A stretch of DNA of 35,966 nt, from positions 1 to 35,966 of the IMG/VR virus record IMGVR_UViG_3300020122_000093; one strand, given 5' to 3'. This DNA comes from a virus. This document shows positions 1-5,426 of the stretch, piece by piece. Below the pieces are notes generated by a model. It made no database searches. It worked only from the letters and a program-made list of their open reading frames with translations, and was not told the origin of the DNA. Position 1 is the first letter of the stretch. Each line of letters begins with the position of its first letter. Made by a program: the position numbers and the translations under genes.

Positions 1-53
1 CCGCGCACCGCGTCGCGCACCGCGCCGCCCACCGCGCCGCCCACCGCGTCGCT
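1..53. repeat. 12-base tandem repeat, left part
   Basis: Units of 12 bases (minus-strand type GGCGACGCGGTG) are repeated about four and a half times here and continue at 35912-35966. Together they make nine in-frame four-residue units in the DUF6745-like protein. This low-complexity stretch is where the circular map was opened, so the copy number may be wrong in the assembly. Confidence 0.85.
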
Positions 54-317
54 TTTACCGATTCGCATTTTTTCCGGCAGAGTCTCGATGATCTTGGCCG
101 CCATAGGCGCCGCCAAAGCCATCACAATGGGGCTATCCACCCATACGATTGTCGAGGGTGGGCGCAGTCCGGCAAACGCATAGCACTTGCGCGCTGCGTC
201 CTCGAAGCGTTGCCGATCCGCCGGGCCAGTGCGCAAGCCAATTTCAATCCACTTGTCGGCCCACGGCCCCATCTGTGCTTTTTGCGCCTCGCTGAGAGAG
301 TCGATTCTCTTTACCAT
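1..317 (-). CDS. DUF6745-like protein, N-terminal part (continues at 35966)
   Basis: Minus-strand ATG at 317 opens a frame with no stop down to base 1. The last two bases (GG) join base 35966 (C) to complete a glycine codon, and the frame continues to the stop at 35129, giving one protein of 384 residues. The N-terminal ~88 residues look globular and helical (start MVKRIDSLSEAQ). Residues ~89-124 are nine four-residue units of the type G/R/S-D/G-A-V, with glycines spaced like a glycine zipper. No function is established for DUF6745 proteins as far as I know. Similar short valine-rich repeats are, from memory, common in this family. The gene lies in the leftward early unit, downstream of 349..756. 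Confidence 0.8.
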   Translation of the reverse strand, partial: MVKRIDSLSEAQKAQMGPWADKWIEIGLRTGPADRQRFEDAARKCYAFAGLRPPSTIVWVDSPIVMALAAPMAAKIIETLPEKMRIGKSDAVGGAVGGAVRDAVR

Positions 318-348
318 TTCGTGTTTCTCCTATTCGGTTGGGGGCGAT

Positions 349-756
349 CTAATCAGCGACGCGGCGCACTTTTTCCGCCGTGAATTCGACCTGGATCGGC
401 ACTTCATACAGGCCGGGTGCAAGGCCGTGCGGCGAGTGTTCCTCGTGCTTGAGTTCGACCGGAGCGGCGACTTCGAGGAAATGGTCTCCCTTGATTTCGA
501 CCAGCCGGCAAGTGGCCTTGGACGATTTCTGCGCGCGGGCAATTGCTGCTTCGGTCATTTCGTCGGCGACAGCACCGTTCGGACGTGCGCTGTCGATCAC
601 GTCGTAAATCGCGTGGGCGTGGCCAGTCACTTCGCCATGGGCTAGTACGACGCGGCCCGGCTCGCGGATTTCCTTGGCGTCGCCAGCGGGCAGAGCATTG
701 ATGGGTTGCAGATACACGTCGCCTTGGCGGATGGGTTGCGGGGTCAGTTTCTTCAT
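349..756 (-). CDS. conserved phage protein of unknown function (TGHAHA motif)
   Basis: 135 residues from ATG 756, preceded by a good AAGGAG ribosome site. The protein begins MKKLTPQPIRQGDVYL and contains VLAHGEVTGHAHAI (about residues 40-53) and LKHEEHSPHGL near the C-terminus, a pattern I recognise from many tailed phages without an assigned function. The regularly placed histidines could bind metal, but that is inference. The longer reading from 843 lacks a ribosome site and is not preferred. A gap of about 97 bases containing a perfect palindrome separates it from the upstream gene of the same leftward unit. Confidence 0.85.
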   Translation of the reverse strand: MKKLTPQPIRQGDVYLQPINALPAGDAKEIREPGRVVLAHGEVTGHAHAIYDVIDSARPNGAVADEMTEAAIARAQKSSKATCRLVEIKGDHFLEVAAPVELKHEEHSPHGLAPGLYEVPIQVEFTAEKVRRVAD

Positions 757-836
757 GAGAACTCCTTGGGTTGAATGCGCGAGTGGCCGACTCGGGGCGG
801 TGGTGCGATTATGCTGCGGATTTGATCTTGGCGAGA

Positions 837-854
837 ATGGCATTTAAATGCCAT
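837..854. promoter_or_regulatory. 18-base perfect palindrome
   Basis: ATGGCATTTAAATGCCAT is fully self-complementary and overlaps the first base of the TAA stop of the minus-strand gene 854..1090. It sits in the ~97-base gap before 349..756. There is no T run after it, so a simple terminator is unlikely. The AT-rich centre resembles a dimeric repressor site. A partial second copy of the half (AAATGC) follows. A weak minus-strand -10 (CATAAT) lies between it and the next gene. Confidence 0.4.
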
Positions 855-1090
855 TAAATGCGACCGTGAAATTGCCCCTCGCCGGTTCCCCAATCGTCGC
901 AATTGTCGCGGCCCGATTCGAGGCACGGCGTATCATCTGGATAGCCAAATTCCTCGCGGTCACGGGCAGCATCAGCGCGCCAATCGTCCAGAATTTCGAT
1001 GGCGGCTTCCGCGAGTTCTTCCGGCGTGGCGTCCGGGAATTGGCGCTTAGCTTCGCGGATCGCTTGCTTTTTCGCTTTATCGTTCGTCAT
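854..1090 (-). CDS. hypothetical early protein
   Basis: 78 residues starting MTNDKAKKQAIREAK. The first half is helical and charged. The C-terminal part has NCDDWGTGEGQFHGRI, a phrase I have seen in other phage hypotheticals but cannot name. ATG 1090 overlaps the TGA of the upstream gene (ATGA), so translation is probably coupled. Second gene of the leftward unit. Confidence 0.75.
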   Translation of the reverse strand: MTNDKAKKQAIREAKRQFPDATPEELAEAAIEILDDWRADAARDREEFGYPDDTPCLESGRDNCDDWGTGEGQFHGRI

Positions 1091-1290
1091 GCTGCACCTC
1101 TATCCGCAGGAATAGGCTCGACATGCAGCAGCTTATGCGACTTGAAAAGTGTGTGCATACCGAACGGTTGCACAATGAGTTCCTTGCGAGAATTGCTGAC
1201 GACTTCAAACGCCGTAGCGATTCCATGCTCCTTTGCGGTTTTGGCAACTTTGGCCGCGCCCGCTTTCGCCTCTTCCAGTGATTGATACAT
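1087..1290 (-). CDS. hypothetical protein, first gene of leftward unit
   Basis: 67 residues, start MYQSLEEAKAGAAKVAK, with a basic, helical N-terminus followed by a likely beta region (ELIVQPFGMHTLF). ATG 1290 has a GGGAG ribosome site. A longer reading from 1370 in a different frame is a shadow. Being first behind the divergent promoter it should be expressed earliest of the leftward genes. No family recognised. Confidence 0.75.
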   Translation of the reverse strand: MYQSLEEAKAGAAKVAKTAKEHGIATAFEVVSNSRKELIVQPFGMHTLFKSHKLLHVEPIPADRGAA

Positions 1291-1328
1291 GTTGATTCTC
1301 CCGTTGTTTGGCCGTTGGTACAGCGCTC

Positions 1329-1358
1329 ATTTAAGCAAAGAGTCAATAGGCTTGTCAA
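1329..1358 (-). promoter_or_regulatory. leftward promoter
   Basis: On the minus strand a perfect -35 TTGACA (1353-1358) is followed after 18 bases by TTAAAT (1329-1334, 4 of 6 to consensus). Predicted start near 1322 gives a leader of about 32 bases before ATG 1290. The -35 lies inside the inverted repeat 1352-1370, so a bound repressor would block it. Confidence 0.65.
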
Positions 1359-1370
1359 CCCCCTTGACAA
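1352..1370. promoter_or_regulatory. operator-like inverted repeat between divergent promoters
   Basis: TTGTCAA (1352-1358), CCCCC, TTGACAA (1364-1370) is a perfect 7+7 inverted repeat. Each arm contains the -35 hexamer of an outward-facing promoter, so one protein dimer here could control both directions. The obvious candidate regulator is the small helix-turn-helix protein at 1402, but that link is inference. Confidence 0.65.
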
Positions 1371-1393
1371 AATAAATATTTCCGTGCGTTAAT
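1364..1393 (+). promoter_or_regulatory. rightward promoter
   Basis: TTGACA (1364-1369) with an 18-base spacer and GTTAAT (1388-1393, 4 of 6). The predicted transcript start near 1400 falls almost on ATG 1402, and no ribosome site precedes that ATG, which suggests a leaderless mRNA as known for lambda cI from its maintenance promoter. Confidence 0.55.
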
Positions 1394-1401
1394 GCGTACC
1401 T

Positions 1402-1566
1402 ATGAACTCACACAATGCGCGCCTTCGCCAGAAACGGCTTGCCAGAGCAGCTAAGATTCGCTCCCTACAGGCGAAACATCCAGACCTGATATTCAAGGAA
1501 TTCAGCAAGCGCTTTCTTGGCGGGATTAGCAAACAGGCCGTATCACGAATATTGACCAAGCCATGA
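1402..1566 (+). CDS. small helix-turn-helix DNA-binding protein, possible regulator
   Basis: 54 residues, very basic (start MNSHNARLRQKRLAR). Residues ~31-53 (FKEFSKRFLGGISKQAVSRI) read as a helix-turn-helix with SKQAVSRIL as recognition helix. No Shine-Dalgarno is visible before ATG 1402, and the mapped promoter would start transcription at about 1400, so it is probably leaderless. It ends by ATGA overlap with the next gene. Position next to the divergent operator suggests a Cro- or Arc-like autoregulator of both units. Family not recognised. Confidence 0.7.
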   Translation: MNSHNARLRQKRLARAAKIRSLQAKHPDLIFKEFSKRFLGGISKQAVSRILTKP

Positions 1567-1766
1567 AAGGCCGCTCAATCGAAATGTTCGACAAGCCGCG
1601 CAAGCCGAGACAATGGCTAATGCACGTTGCCGATGCTTGCGAGTCCGAGGATAAGCCGCTTTGCATGATGGCGTGCGCTCGGTGCGGGACAGAATCGGAA
1701 TGGCTGGAGTTTGACACCGTGACCGAAGCAAAACGCGGCATACGTTGCCCGAAGTGCAACGCATGA
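1563..1766 (+). CDS. small zinc-ribbon-like protein
   Basis: 67 residues. Cysteine pairs CARCG (about residues 38-42) and CPKC (62-65) near the C-terminus form a four-cysteine ribbon of the kind that binds zinc. The N-terminus is basic and contains QWLMHVADACESED. ATG overlaps the stop of the helix-turn-helix gene (ATGA), and its own stop overlaps the nuclease start, so the three are translationally coupled. Function unknown; nucleic-acid binding is likely. Confidence 0.75.
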   Translation: MKGRSIEMFDKPRKPRQWLMHVADACESEDKPLCMMACARCGTESEWLEFDTVTEAKRGIRCPKCNA

Positions 1767-2173
1767 CCGCCAACTCCATAAAACGCGCAGGCGCAAGGAT
1801 CAATGCGCCTACGCCTGCCGCAGAATTGAAACGGCTACGGGCGAAGGCTACGCGGGAGAAGTTTGAACTGCTTTTCTTGCAACAGGTGCGCGCGGCGAAG
1901 TTGGCCGAACCGCTTCGGCAATATCAATTTGCCAAGCCGAGGAAATGGGCGTTTGACTTTGCTTTTTTTGACGGACACTTAAATCCATGCGCCATCGAAA
2001 TCGACGGCGCAATCTACACCAACGGGCGCCACACGCGCGGCAAAGGATTCGAGGCTGACTGCGAAAAATTGAATGAGGCTGCTCTATTAGGCTGGACCGT
2101 GCTTCGCTTCTCTACCGGCCAAGTCAAAAGCGGCTATGCGATTCAGACGGTCGAACGATGGTTCAAGGCATGA
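1763..2173 (+). CDS. PD-(D/E)XK-like endonuclease (DUF559/Vsr-like)
   Basis: 136 residues from ATG 1763. The core reads RKWAFDFAFF (D65), AIEIDG (E79, D81), GRHTRGKG, DCEKLNEAALLGW (K102) and VLRFS, the order seen in DUF559 and very-short-patch-repair-type nucleases of the restriction-endonuclease fold. It probably nicks or cleaves DNA, perhaps branched or mismatched DNA. Similar stand-alone proteins occur in many phage early regions. The stop overlaps the start of the C5-cytosine methyltransferase (ATGA), which fits a Vsr-Dcm or restriction-modification-like pairing, but a recombination nuclease is equally possible. Nuclease assignment is fairly sure, substrate is not. Confidence 0.8.
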   Translation: MTANSIKRAGARINAPTPAAELKRLRAKATREKFELLFLQQVRAAKLAEPLRQYQFAKPRKWAFDFAFFDGHLNPCAIEIDGAIYTNGRHTRGKGFEADCEKLNEAALLGWTVLRFSTGQVKSGYAIQTVERWFKA

Positions 2174-3141
2174 AGCCTCTCGCCATAGATTTGTTCTGCG
2201 GCCTAGGCGGATGGACAGAGGGATTATTGGCGGAAGGATTTAGAGTAATCGGCTTCGACATCGAAAAGCACGAATACGGCGATGCCAAGTATCCCGCGCA
2301 ACTCGTATTGCAAGACGTCCTGACAATCCACGGCTCGCAATTCAAGGATGCCGCGCTGATCGTCGCAAGCCCTCCGTGTCAGGAGTTTAGCTACATGGCG
2401 ATGCCCTGGTCGAAGGCGAAGGCCAAGCAGGCCGACATTCTTGCGAATCCGACCGAATGGCTGCGTCTCTGCGCGCTGTTCGACGCGTGCTTTCGGATTC
2501 AGCAGGAGGCGATTGAAGCTGCCGGCCACTTTATTCCGCTCGTGGTTGAGAATGTCCGCGGCGCGCAAAGGTGGGTTGGCCGCTCCCGCTGGAATTACGG
2601 ATCGTTTCATCTTTGGGGCGATGTGCCGGCGCTTATGCCGATGACGAAGACCGCAACGAAGCTCGGCGCAGGCGCGTCATGGTATCCACCTGATGACCCG
2701 CGCCACACACCCGGACTTGATTTCACTCGGCTTGCAGGCCAGAAAGTCCCCGGCTTCCGCTTCGACGGCAAAGGCGGCAGTTTTCAAACTGCCGCAGTCG
2801 AAAGTACAGGCGTCAAATCGCCCGGCATGAACTGGTCAGACCAATCGAAGCGCGGGCAAGATTTCACGAGGCCGGCAGCGCAACATTGCGGCATGAAAAA
2901 CGACGGCGGCTCATGGTTCAATATCCCCGGCACAGGCGGAGTAGTCGGAAACCGGAATCCAGTTCACGATCACATCAAGCAGGGCGGCGACTTGTACGGC
3001 CCTGGTGAAGACTGTTCCGCGCAACGCCGCGCCGGCAGCAAGAGCAAAGCCCGCAAAGCCGCATCGGCAGCCATCGCGAAGATTCCGTTTCCGCTCGCCC
3101 GGCACATCGCCCACTACTGGAAGCCAACGTGTTCCACCTGA
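2170..3141 (+). CDS. C5-cytosine-specific DNA methyltransferase
   Basis: 323 residues from ATG 2170 (an in-frame ATG lies at 2158). Motif I is DLFCGLGGW (residues ~7-15, S-adenosylmethionine binding), motif IV is SPPC with the catalytic cysteine at 70, and motif VI is ENVRG with glutamate 127. The C-terminal IPFPLARHIAHYW matches the motif IX-X region. The variable middle (about 170-290) is rich in Gly, Ser and aromatic residues and should hold the target-recognition domain; the target is not predictable. It transfers a methyl group to C5 of cytosine, presumably to protect phage DNA from host restriction. Coupled to the preceding nuclease gene by a 4-base overlap. Confidence 0.93.
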   Translation: MKPLAIDLFCGLGGWTEGLLAEGFRVIGFDIEKHEYGDAKYPAQLVLQDVLTIHGSQFKDAALIVASPPCQEFSYMAMPWSKAKAKQADILANPTEWLRLCALFDACFRIQQEAIEAAGHFIPLVVENVRGAQRWVGRSRWNYGSFHLWGDVPALMPMTKTATKLGAGASWYPPDDPRHTPGLDFTRLAGQKVPGFRFDGKGGSFQTAAVESTGVKSPGMNWSDQSKRGQDFTRPAAQHCGMKNDGGSWFNIPGTGGVVGNRNPVHDHIKQGGDLYGPGEDCSAQRRAGSKSKARKAASAAIAKIPFPLARHIAHYWKPTCST

Positions 3142-3142
3142 C

Positions 3143-3203
3143 CCCCACCCCTCCACACGATCCGGTTGCCACAGTGCATAAAGGGCACGCTGGGCGGGTG
3201 GGG
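3143..3203 (+). promoter_or_regulatory. stem-loop sequestering the ribosome site of the next gene
   Basis: CCCCACCC (3143-3150) can pair fully with GGGTGGGG (3196-3203), which contains most of the GGGGAG ribosome site for the TTG at 3212. A small GTGC/GCAC hairpin lies in the loop. This could limit translation of the truncated methyltransferase. Prediction by eye only. Confidence 0.35.
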
Positions 3204-3211
3204 AGTCAGCT

Positions 3212-3478
3212 TTGAACGTGCATTTTTCTAGCGCGACGGATCTGTGGTCAACGCCGCAAGAATTCTTCGATGCGCTCCATGCCGAATTCAATTTCGCGCT
3301 CGATGTTTGCGCCTCTGACGACAATGCAAAATGCGCCCACTATTTCACCGTTGCCGATGATGGGCTAGCGCAGGAGTGGTGCGTTTACCAATCCTGCTGG
3401 ATGAACCCGCCCTATGGTCGCCAGATCGGCTGCATTCACCACACACCGCTCGACACGCCGCCGGGATCTGGCTCGTGA
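3212..3478 (+). CDS. truncated phage-type DNA N6-adenine methyltransferase
   Basis: 88 residues. The sequence ATDLWSTPQEFFDALHAEF, LDVCASDDNAKC, YFTVADDGLAQEW and WMNPPYG match the phage Dam family (PF05869), with the catalytic NPPY motif present at ~64-67. Family members are about twice this length. Here similarity ends right after NPPYGRQIG, and an unrelated tail (HHTPLDTPPGSGS) runs to a stop, so the C-terminal half is missing. A deletion or frameshift before the next gene is likely. TTG start 3212 has GGGGAG upstream; GTG 3218 is the alternative. Probably non-functional. Confidence 0.75.
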   Translation: MNVHFSSATDLWSTPQEFFDALHAEFNFALDVCASDDNAKCAHYFTVADDGLAQEWCVYQSCWMNPPYGRQIGCIHHTPLDTPPGSGS

Positions 3479-3519
3479 TCGCCGATTCCTCTCTAGCCGC
3501 GTATATCGAGATCAAAAAT

Positions 3520-3798
3520 ATGCCCGGACTCGCTCCCCTGCAAAAGCGCATCCTAGAATTCCTCTGCGAATTCCCGGACCGAGATTTCACGCGAGCCGAG
3601 ATTGCGAATCACCTGGGCATGAAGGTGGCGACAGTGTGTGGGCGCATCAACGAACTACTCGACCTGGAACAGAATCGAGGCCGCGTGTGGATTGAATCGC
3701 TGCCGCTGCGAACCTGCACAATTGGCGGCAGGTCGGCTCACCCAGTACGGATTCACCGACCGGCGGGACAACTTTCACTTTTTAAGGAGGCGGCATGA
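3520..3798 (+). CDS. winged-helix protein with C-terminal clamp-binding-like motif
   Basis: 92 residues from ATG 3520; a GTG at 3475 overlapping the previous stop (GTGA) would add 15 residues and fits the coupling style of this genome. Residues ~4-50 (LQKRILEFLCEFPDRDFTR, EIANHLGMKVATVCGRINEL) form a winged helix-turn-helix. The C-terminus ends GQLSLFKEAA, and QLSLF matches the QL(S/D)LF pentapeptide by which bacterial replication proteins bind the beta sliding clamp. No replication gene is recognised in this genome, so a role in recruiting or hijacking host replication is an attractive inference. Confidence 0.7.
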   Translation: MPGLAPLQKRILEFLCEFPDRDFTRAEIANHLGMKVATVCGRINELLDLEQNRGRVWIESLPLRTCTIGGRSAHPVRIHRPAGQLSLFKEAA

Positions 3799-4007
3799 AC
3801 CGTCTCCATGATTCTGATTTTCGGGGCGCATCGCCTGGCCATCTCAAGCGGCTGAACGATCTTAATGAGACGGTTTGCAACAGGTTGCCCCTTAAAAGCT
3901 ACTGGCCTGTTGCATTCTCCCCACTGCTTGCCGGCGGCAGAATCGTTCTTGCCGGCACCCTTTCTTACGCGGGCGAACGCTTGACAATGGCAGGCGCCGC
4001 GCGGTAG
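3795..4007 (+). CDS. hypothetical protein
   Basis: 70 residues starting MNRLHDSDFRGASPGHL. Its start is strongly marked: AAGGAGG a few bases upstream and an ATGA overlap with the previous stop. The C-terminal half (AFSPLLAGGRIVLAGTLSYA) is less gene-like, and a promoter for a small RNA lies in its 3' end. It may be a short real protein or a decayed one. No family recognised. Confidence 0.5.
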   Translation: MNRLHDSDFRGASPGHLKRLNDLNETVCNRLPLKSYWPVAFSPLLAGGRIVLAGTLSYAGERLTMAGAAR

Positions 4008-4010
4008 GAT
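3981..4010 (+). promoter_or_regulatory. promoter for small structured RNA
   Basis: Perfect -35 TTGACA (3981-3986), 18-base spacer, TAGGAT (4005-4010, 4 of 6). Predicted start about 4017, directly before the three-way-junction structure. Confidence 0.55.
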
Positions 4011-4016
4011 TCGATT

Positions 4017-4116
4017 GTCGTTGGACGGAACGATTTACTAAGGCTGTTTTGTCGGTGAGTTTAGGGAGCAATCCCCCCAGGCCGTCCCCTGGGCTCACCG
4101 ACAAAGCGGCTTTTTC
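4017..4116 (+). ncRNA. candidate small RNA: three-way junction ending in a U-tract
   Basis: Bases 4040-4059 pair with 4094-4113 in an uninterrupted 20-pair stem (three G-U pairs). Inside it the sequence is used up by a TTTA linker, a hairpin GGGA-GCAA-TCCC (4064-4075, GNRA loop) and a hairpin CCCAGG-CCGTCC-CCTGGG (4076-4093). A T-rich stretch (4111-4120) follows, as in an intrinsic terminator. With the promoter at 3981-4010 this gives a roughly 100-base transcript. It could be a regulatory RNA or an elaborate terminator ending the early rightward block. No known family recognised. Confidence 0.65.
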
Positions 4117-4119
4117 CTT

Positions 4120-4345
4120 TTGTGCACCGCGGAACGTCAGGGCGCGTCAGCTAATCGGCTAAAGTCGGCCGGACCCAGGACAGACGACCCACAGGCACGC
4201 TTGCGAGCGCGTGACCCTGTGCAAATCCGTAATGGTGGGGGACTGGCTGTAGATCGAAGTCCGGGGACTTGGGAAACCAAGCATCGATCTCCCGCAAGGG
4301 GCTGAAACCTCTTCTTTCCGTGCGAGTCATGGGTAGGGGAGGCTG
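4120..4345 (+). other. structured non-coding region, unknown RNA element
   Basis: No convincing gene lies between 4118 and 4407. Several hairpins follow each other: CACAGG/CCTGTG with inner CACGC/GCGTG (4190-4221), AGATCGA/TCGATCT (4251-4290) enclosing AAGTC/GACTT or CTTGG-GAAA-CCAAG (the two compete), CCC-GCAA-GGG (4291-4300) and CCTC/GAGG (4308-4342). Two loops are GNRA tetraloops, typical of structured RNAs. TTGCTG/CAGCAA pairing follows near 4350. It may be part of a longer RNA with 4017-4116, or a leader of the GroES-like gene. Confidence 0.45.
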
Positions 4346-4406
4346 TTTGCTGAAAAATCAAAATGCCAGCAATACCTTCGCATACCATTACCTGTGGATA
4401 ACTACG

Positions 4407-4688
4407 ATGACCTTGAACAGCGCTGTGAATAACTCCATCCAACCCCTGCGAGACCTACTGCTGATCGAACCAATCGCGGAGCAAGCAGACAGCACGCTTG
4501 ACCTATCCATGCTCGACGACAAGTTCCCCAAGCGCGTCAGAGTCCTCGCCAAAGGCCCGAAGGTCGATGAATCGATCCACGTGAACGACCTTCTGCTGGT
4601 CAGCCCGTTCGCCGGCACCACGCACCGTGTGGACGGCCAGGACGTGACTTTCATCAAGGAGTCGGATATTCGGGCGGCGATCGAATGA
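4407..4688 (+). CDS. GroES-like co-chaperonin
   Basis: 93 residues from ATG 4407, close to the ~95 of bacterial GroES. The order IQPLRDLLLIEPI, RVRVLAKGPKVD, IHVNDLLLVSPFAG, VDGQDVTFIKESDIRAAI follows the chaperonin-10 fold strand by strand, ending in the typical ExDI-hydrophobic tail. Residues ~23-36 (STLDLSMLDDKFPK) take the place of the mobile loop. It probably caps the host GroEL chamber to help fold the coat protein, as T4 gp31 does. A longer reading from 4269 covers the structured region and is not preferred. The stop overlaps the next start. Confidence 0.85.
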   Translation: MTLNSAVNNSIQPLRDLLLIEPIAEQADSTLDLSMLDDKFPKRVRVLAKGPKVDESIHVNDLLLVSPFAGTTHRVDGQDVTFIKESDIRAAIE

Positions 4689-4900
4689 ACATTCTTGAGC
4701 ACCTCGAAATCGCCGCGGCTCTGGCTGGAATGCGACGCGGTAAATCGGTGGTTCAGGCCAAAATGATGGCCGAATATCTGAGGCGCAATCCGACGGCGAC
4801 TGTTGCTAGGTGGACGGGCCAAGGTTTCATCGTTGAAAAGCCAATCACTGGTGAGATTATTGATGATCCAAATCGGGCGGTGACCAAATCCACCTACTGA
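4685..4900 (+). CDS. hypothetical protein
   Basis: 71 residues, start MNILEHLEIAAALAGMRRGK, predominantly helical, with a basic central part (MMAEYLRRNPTATVARW). ATG overlaps the GroES-like stop (ATGA). It is followed by about 100 bases without a gene that contain a promoter. No family recognised. Confidence 0.7.
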   Translation: MNILEHLEIAAALAGMRRGKSVVQAKMMAEYLRRNPTATVARWTGQGFIVEKPITGEIIDDPNRAVTKSTY

Positions 4901-4947
4901 CGCAAAAGGTCAGACTGTTGCAAAAATGGTCACAATGACGTAACGAG

Positions 4948-4976
4948 TTGACAACTGCCGTAAATTGTCACATCCT
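4948..4976 (+). promoter_or_regulatory. promoter before packaging genes, with everted repeat
   Basis: TTGACA (4948-4953), 17-base spacer, CATCCT (4971-4976; 3 of 6 but with the key A2 and T6). TGACAA (4949-4954) and TTGTCA (4965-4970) form an inverted repeat using the same half-site as the operator at 1352-1370. A start near 4983 would give a short leader before ATG 5003. Likely start of the structural transcription unit. Confidence 0.4.
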
Positions 4977-5002
4977 ACGTGCAAATCCGCTCCGGAGCAC
5001 GT

Positions 5003-5206
5003 ATGGGCTTACTCACTACCAAGAGTCGTAACCACCTAGCCAGCGCGGTTTTCGGGTTGCCAGGGTCACGTAAGTTCCCGATGCCGGACCGTAGCCACGC
5101 CGCGAACGCCAAAGCTCGCGCCACGCAACAGGTCAAGGCCGGCAATCTCAGCCCGGCTGAAAAGGCCAAGATCGACGCCAAGGCGAATAAGGTGCTTGGG
5201 AAATGA
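5003..5206 (+). CDS. conserved small phage protein
   Basis: 67 residues from ATG 5003, with GGAG about six bases upstream; a GTG at 4979 would add eight residues. The sequence FGLPGSRKFPMPDRSHAANA followed by KARATQQVKAG and KAKIDAKANKVLGK is a pattern I recognise from many phages (small basic proteins often near the terminase genes) with no assigned function. The stop overlaps the next start. Confidence 0.8.
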   Translation: MGLLTTKSRNHLASAVFGLPGSRKFPMPDRSHAANAKARATQQVKAGNLSPAEKAKIDAKANKVLGK

Positions 5207-5400
5207 GCGATCTCAAAAATCTAGCAAAGGTTGGCGCCCTCCTCGATGCGCAACCGGTCCCAACTCGGGGTCGTTGCTTGGAGCCGCGCGAATGGCGTTC
5301 CATGATAAATAGCTGGACCGAAATGGACAAACGCTATGCGGCGGAAGAAGAAAAGCTCCGCGAACAGCTTAGCGGCGATGTTCCACGTGGATTCGATTAA
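5203..5400 (+). CDS. hypothetical protein
   Basis: 65 residues, start MSDLKNLAKVGALLDAQ, with a charged helical C-terminal half (MDKRYAAEEEKLREQL) likely to form a coiled coil. ATG overlaps the previous stop (ATGA). It lies just before the small terminase gene. No family recognised. Confidence 0.75.
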   Translation: MSDLKNLAKVGALLDAQPVPTRGRCLEPREWRSMINSWTEMDKRYAAEEEKLREQLSGDVPRGFD

Positions 5401-5426
5401 TAATCAATAACTTGGAATTTGTGACA

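Noticed and set aside
1-53. CRISPR-like repeat array
   Set aside because: The 12-base units have no spacers and translate in frame as protein repeats.
1364-1393. Possible prophage-type genetic switch with CI repressor and integrase
   Set aside because: Only one small helix-turn-helix protein is present and no integrase, excisionase or attachment site is seen, so lysogeny is not supported.
4251-4290. Resemblance to RNase P RNA (GAAGTCCGGGG) or a tRNA T-arm
   Set aside because: Only a short local likeness; no matching 3' half, acceptor stem or anticodon arm could be built.
4120-4305. 61-codon plus-strand frame in the structured region
   Set aside because: No ribosome site, non-ATG start, and its sequence is explained by strong hairpins.
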